From assembly GCA_943735955.1 (NCBI GenBank), contig OX030957.1, forward strand, positions 8,701,844 through 8,765,843: a stretch of DNA of 64,000 nucleotides. Reading direction: 5' to 3'. Below are positions 59,895 to 64,000 of this stretch, in pieces (the first letter of the stretch is position 1; each line of letters opens with the position of its first letter). The translations under genes were made by a program, and so were the position numbers. A model generated the notes under the pieces. The model searched no databases, had not been told where the DNA came from, and saw only the letters and a program-made list of their open reading frames with translations. This stretch comes from Piscicola geometra (lineage: Eukaryota; Annelida; Clitellata; Hirudinida; Piscicolidae).

Positions 59895-60292
59895 CATGGG
59901 CGGCGATCCTGGGGGGTCCTGAGGTCCGAACACGCCACTTTTTGGTAGTGAAAGGGTGCGCCTTAATGTGGGCTTTTCACTTTTTTCAATAAAAACATTT
60001 TAAAACTCTTGTTTTGATGCGGGTAAAATTGTCAAACATGGCATAAAATAGAATTCTCACATATTGATACATTGTGAGCAAGGGTGGCTATCTGCAAAAA
60101 TCCTTGGAGGGACCTCCCAGGGTTGGAATCAAAGAACCGGTATCGGCCAATACAGTACCAGCAATACTATTAAGTGTTGTTTTCTGTATTGCTAATTCTT
60201 TTTTAATAAAATATTATTATTTGTATCACCCAACATTTTAAAAAAGAGTTCGATACTCAATAAAAATACCTTTCTATTGCCAGTATAAGTAG

Positions 60293-60470
60293 GGGAGGGA
60301 AAGTAAGAAAAAGATCAAAAAATTAGAAATTCGTTACGTTCACTTGGAATATGGCTCACTTGGTTATTTCATGAATATTTAATATTGGAAGTTGGTACTT
60401 TTGATGAAACCCCCCACACCCAAAAACTGAATCGAAGATTTAGGCTTTAGCCTCAACGTTTTCAAGCTAA
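60293..60470 (+). repeat. Dispersed repeat shared with 34210-34397
   Basis: Starting GTAGGGGAGGGAAAGTAAG, it matches the complement of 34210-34397 over most of its length, for example GTTGGTACTTTTGATGAAAC. It is probably an end of a DNA element inserted into the hAT copy. Confidence 0.7.
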
Positions 60471-61722
60471 AGTTCTGTATTCATTCTGGTCTTTAAACAT
60501 AGCTTTCTGTGGACAAAGACTAGTTGCATTGAACTCACGATACTGCTTACAAATATTCTGGTTCACTTCACCACTTAGCAACATTGTCTCCAGCTGCAAG
60601 TATGAACGCAAACCAGGAGAATCTCGATTGAATATTTCTGTGAGTTGCATGATTGCAATGTATATGACAGCGTAATATGCAGCTCGATAATGTTCCTCTG
60701 GTGTTGTTGCTACATAAGCTGGGCCCAGCCCACAATACTTTTGGGGCGGCTCTCACACCCGAGGTACAGCAATCGACTCGAGATCATATGGCAAAACCAT
60801 ACTGTTGACATCTCTGAAAATGGCTTTAAACTGTTCATCTTATCGTAGGCTTGAAAATCTTAAAGCAGAGAAGACACTGTAGATACTTAGGTCAGCCATC
60901 TTGTAGGACAAAAAAGTTTTATACTATACTTTTTATTCAGTGGCTGATCAGAAAAGTCAATTATAAGAGACACTAAAGCATCACTAAACTGCTTCTTGAC
61001 CTTCCCTGAACGATTGTAAAAAGCACCTAACTCTTGGACAAACCGAACTGAATTTCTCAGAAAGAGATTTGCAGCAGCTGTGTGTTGGGCAACAAGATTT
61101 GCACAGTGTGCAGAACAGTGGAAAAACAATGCAAACGGATGCTCACTGCTGATAATAGCCTGACGACCATTATATCGGCCGTTCATGTTAGCAGCGCCGT
61201 CACAATTCTGAGCTCTTAGTTTTTTTATAGGTAGCATAATTCTTATCAGAAAATCTTTTACTACAGCAGATAATGTTTTTCCGATCGTGTCTGGTGGGCT
61301 GAATAAACCAATAAACTGTTCATTAACATTCAGAACTTCATCAAAAAAACGAATGCATTTCGATTCCTGCTTTAACCTTTTGCAGTCTTGTGTGCCGTCA
61401 ACCACAAAACCAAACTGGCTTGATTCGGCATTAACTGAATTAACAGTATACACAGTGTTTCTAAGTTAGAAATTCTAACGATAAAATGAGCTAAAAGCCT
61501 CAGCATTTCTTTTTGGCATTTATGTGATATGAACTTGTTTGATTCAGTTAATTTAGTTAATGTTCGAAGCCTTATGAAATTCATTAACTTTGGTTCATCT
61601 AAAAAATTAAAAGGGTCGATATCGAAGTGGACCTCAGAATCCCCCATTGAATATCCCCATGCAAAATAAGTAACACAATATGAATGATTTTTTAATAAAA
61701 ATGTTAATTTGTCTGCTTGCAA
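60462..61722 (-). pseudogene. ZMYM1-like hAT transposase remnant, copy 2
   Basis: Minus-strand frame 61453-60887 is 188 codons and contains FGFVVDGTQDCKRLKQESKC, IGLFSPPDTIGKTLSAV and FALFFHCSAHCANLVAQHTA. Frame 60756-60568 repeats KVLWAGPSLCSNNTRGTL of copy 1. It keeps longer open stretches than copy 1 in the middle but lacks the C-terminus. Confidence 0.88.
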
Positions 61723-62329
61723 TAAGTGAACCGATATTTTCTGAAAAGCATTTTGAATGTCTGCTTGCGAAAATTAAAAAATCAGAAATTTAATAATTTA
61801 TAAATACATTCTATTAATTTAAATCCATAAATATGAAAAGAAGAGTAGGTGGATGAGTATTTGAGTAAGCAAAGAATAATTTTTCTTCAGGATTCCCGCC
61901 TACGCCATAGAGGTTAAAAAAACTAGGTGAAGGAGTATTTAAGCAAGCAAAGAATATTTTTGTTTTAGACAGCTATCAATATAACTACACATACTCAAAA
62001 TGTATTACTGTATAAACATTTACTTTTATGCCATGGTTGACGATTATGCTCATATCAAAATAGGAATTGTTAAATACAAAAAGGAGAAAAAAGTGGGGGG
62101 GGGGCGTCCCTATTAAGGTGGACCCCCTCACTGAAAAAAGTGGAGGGATCCTGACCCCTGGACCCCCCCTCAGGATCGCTGTTCATGGCTGCAACCAAGG
62201 ATGTTTCGTCGAAGGTCTCAAAACTCTGACGAGACTAAGCAGAAAAGCTCCAGAAATTAGTAGAAATAAAAAAAAATAATTATAAAAATCTTTACACAAT
62301 ATTGAATAACGTCTAGTTAAACCACTTTA

Positions 62330-62450
62330 ATTTCATAGTTTACTTTTCTTAAAGGTGTAAAAACATATTTATTTAAAATATGTATTAAAACTGCTCTTTA
62401 ATTTATAAAAATCGCTATACAAATGTATTTGATTGATTTATTGATTCTGA
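62330..62450 (+). mobile_element. LINE 3' end, plus strand
   Basis: The end resembles the complement of 10440-10540: AATATGTATTAAAACTGCTC, then ATCGCTATACAAATGTATTT and a short TTGA tail. Confidence 0.55.
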
Positions 62451-62635
62451 ACTTTAGATATGGCGTGGTATCTCAGGATACGAATTAAATTATGTTTTCA
62501 AAAGTGAACTTGACTTATTTATTTAGAAAACAATGTACATAATTAAAAGTTACATTTTTATATGAAAATTAAATATTCTCAATCTAATGATTTAAAAAAA
62601 GAGTAGAAGGAGAGCCTCACTTGAATGCCTTTAAG

Positions 62636-62700
62636 GGGGGCGGCGGGAGATCCTAGCGGTAAAACGCTTATTGTTCGACTCACTAGCATGGGCTCAATTG
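62636..62700 (+). mobile_element. tRNA-like SINE head
   Basis: GATCCTAGCGGTAAAACGC resembles a D-arm and A box, and CATGGGCTCAATTGACAT a degenerate B box. It ends next to the BACK segment stop. It is a short fragment, different from the SINE at 52985. Confidence 0.4.
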
Positions 62701-62707
62701 ACATCAT

Positions 62708-62947
62708 CTATGCTCGAGAGAGCCCTGCGCTTAATGGGAACAAGGAAGGTCTGTTCTCTACACTATTCATCGGCCAATCATTCCCATCGATCACCGAAGC
62801 CAGCTGTGCAGGCTCTATCTCTTGCAGGTCAACCTCAGCGCAACTGATCCTTCGGCATTCTTCATCGTGGTCGATCCACTTCGCAATCATGTCGAGCCGG
62901 TCTGCAGGCGTGGCAGTGAGTCGGGTGCAAGAGAGAAAGAAGTCTAT
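62708..62947 (-). pseudogene. BACK domain segment, likely same BTB-BACK gene
   Basis: Eighty codons on the minus strand after a CTGTAG acceptor. DRLDMIAKWIDHDEECRR is the W-I-x-H-D motif of BACK domains, followed by EPAQLASVIDG. A stop comes at 62708. The phase does not join the BTB segment directly, and about 70 residues normally found between BTB and this point are missing. This supports decay, or unseen exons. No Kelch-repeat exon was found between here and CIR1. Confidence 0.55.
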
Positions 62948-63166
62948 CTACAGGCAGGGGAAATATTTGCAGTTGGTTATAAGCAGCCGATGATTAGTGG
63001 AGGAATAGGTTTTTGGAGTTTGTTTTCTTTTATATTAATCACAGCATAACAGTCTGTTAGTAACAGACATACGCCATGCTGCAATATTTGCCATGCGCCA
63101 GGGCAAGCAACAGAGGGTTAAATAGATACTCTTGGCAAATTTCCACAAAAAAAGAAATCAAGTTAC

Positions 63167-63489
63167 TTTGCACACAAAATCACTTGTTCAATGCTGCTGC
63201 CGCCTAGCTTCAGGTCCGTAGTGTACAAACAATTTAGCACATCGGCTACAACCTCGACGTTGACGTTGCACATTTGATGGAGACCGTCTTTTGCAGGACA
63301 TCTTGCGCGAAAATGTACGAGAGAGCTGGACTGTAGACGACTGACTGGTGAGTGATGATGCTGCTTCCGTCTGTGTGGGTCAGAATGTCGCACATCGTCT
63401 GTGCCAGGAACAGGCGGTGCTTGTAGAAGAACAGTTTCACAGACTTTTTCTTAGATGGGAACTTTATTTTGCTTATTTTCGGGTAGCAC
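63167..63489 (-). pseudogene. BTB/POZ domain segment with a frameshift
   Basis: On the minus strand, after a possible acceptor (CCGTAG), one frame reads SVKLFFYKHRLFLAQTMCDI and SVVYSPALSYIFAQDV, a BTB domain opening (HRLFLA is typical). It then runs into a stop. The neighbouring frame continues the fold as VNVEVVADVLNCLYTTDLKL and EQVILCAK. The switch, near 63270, needs a one-base indel, so this is either a decayed gene or a sequence error. GC content is higher than in its surroundings. BTB domains mediate dimerisation and Cullin-3 binding; no Kelch repeats are visible. Confidence 0.6.
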
Positions 63490-64000
63490 CTACGGATTAA
63501 ATTTTTAGTTTATACTTTATTTCCTTGGATCATATTTTGGTAATTTTAAAATCGTATGTACTGAAGTCTGAGTCCATTGCTCATTGTTTCATTCACAGCG
63601 AAGCGATTAATTTCTTATGGATTCATTATTACTTAAATTAAATCTTCCTGCAGTTTTTTCTTTTAAGTTCTCGAACAACTTATAAAAATGTAAGATTTGA
63701 TTGAGCTTTAATGAGCTTGATGAAATGGAATCAAGGAATCAATTAATAGGCAATTGATGTCAAGATGTTTTTAAATTTGATTTGAAGCGTCCAGAAATAA
63801 TATACATCGTCACTAAGGTCATGTTAAAACAAATATATTTGAGACAAAATGTTAATATATTGAAAAATATAGAGTTCCGGCATCCACCTTGAAATTTCAG
63901 TGAGCGCCATCATAGGTATTTTTCAAAATATTTCAAAATGCTGCAAATAATATTTTTTCGTTCACTGACTGATCGCGTTTAGAATTACATCTTCACTGGC
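63490..64000. other. AT-rich right edge
   Basis: No feature I can support. Confidence 0.6.

Larger units (their letters stand above)
59895..62187 (-). mobile_element. Rearranged second copy of the ZMYM1-like hAT
   Basis: 59895-60078 is an inverted right end (CATGGGCGGCGATCCTGG) cut off by a left end that starts at about 60079 (CAAGGGTGGCTATCTGC). The element proper runs to 62187, where the right end reads CATGAACAGCGATCC on the other strand. Compared with 54197-56622 it lacks the dimerisation region and about 220 bp matching roughly 55350-55570. In place of the dimerisation region it has sequence shared with 34210-34397. No matching flanks were found. Confidence 0.8.

Noticed and set aside
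62625..62993. 122-residue plus-strand frame
   Set aside because: Antisense shadow of the BACK domain segment.

Overview
This is an AT-rich window from an animal nuclear genome. Its coding sequence lies in small exons with GT-AG introns. Those exons sit among kilobases of AT-rich intron, long microsatellites and many decayed DNA transposons. Nothing in it is prokaryotic. The two host proteins are typical of animals, but I cannot name the phylum.

The main gene is a complete small-conductance calcium-activated potassium channel (SK/KCNN family) on the minus strand, from the start codon at 50292 to the stop at 2713. I place twelve coding exons with matching splice phases, giving a model of about 886 residues. 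It has a novel N-terminal region, S1 to S6, a GYGD selectivity filter, the calmodulin-binding domain, a coiled coil and a low-complexity tail. Its introns hold most of the repeats.

The second complete gene is CIR1 (corepressor interacting with RBPJ), minus strand, 59632 to 57145. It has seven exons and a 258-residue product that lacks the long RS-rich tail of the human protein. At the right edge a BTB domain segment (with a frameshift) and a BACK domain segment on the minus strand look like a decayed or partial BTB-BACK gene.

Mobile elements: (1) a hAT family with ZMYM1-like transposase, one full-size copy (54197-56622, perfect 8-bp target duplication), a rearranged copy (59895-62187) and two short non-autonomous relatives (15694-16010; 18554-18854, perfect duplication); (2) a hAT family with TAGAGCTGT ends (12326-13447; 40116-42115); (3) a hAT element with TTTCGGCCGAA arrays (45591-46931); (4) a large hAT-like inverted structure (22333-27765) with a pogo-type element inside it (22644-24409), for which the other arm keeps the empty site; (5) a Tigger-type element (32455-34926) holding a LINE 3' end; (6) fragments of a CR1/L2-like LINE with TTGA-repeat tails; (7) two tRNA-derived SINE pieces; (8) elements whose ends begin near GGGGAG and contain CAAGATGA; (9) an unusual structure in which 14-bp tandem arrays in inverted orientation flank a 0.5-kb (CTA)n tract (5749-7147).

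The most interesting points are a 0.66-kb CA repeat that ends four bases before the 3' splice site of an SK exon, the inverted 14-bp array structure, and the nested palindromic hAT with its internal empty-site control.
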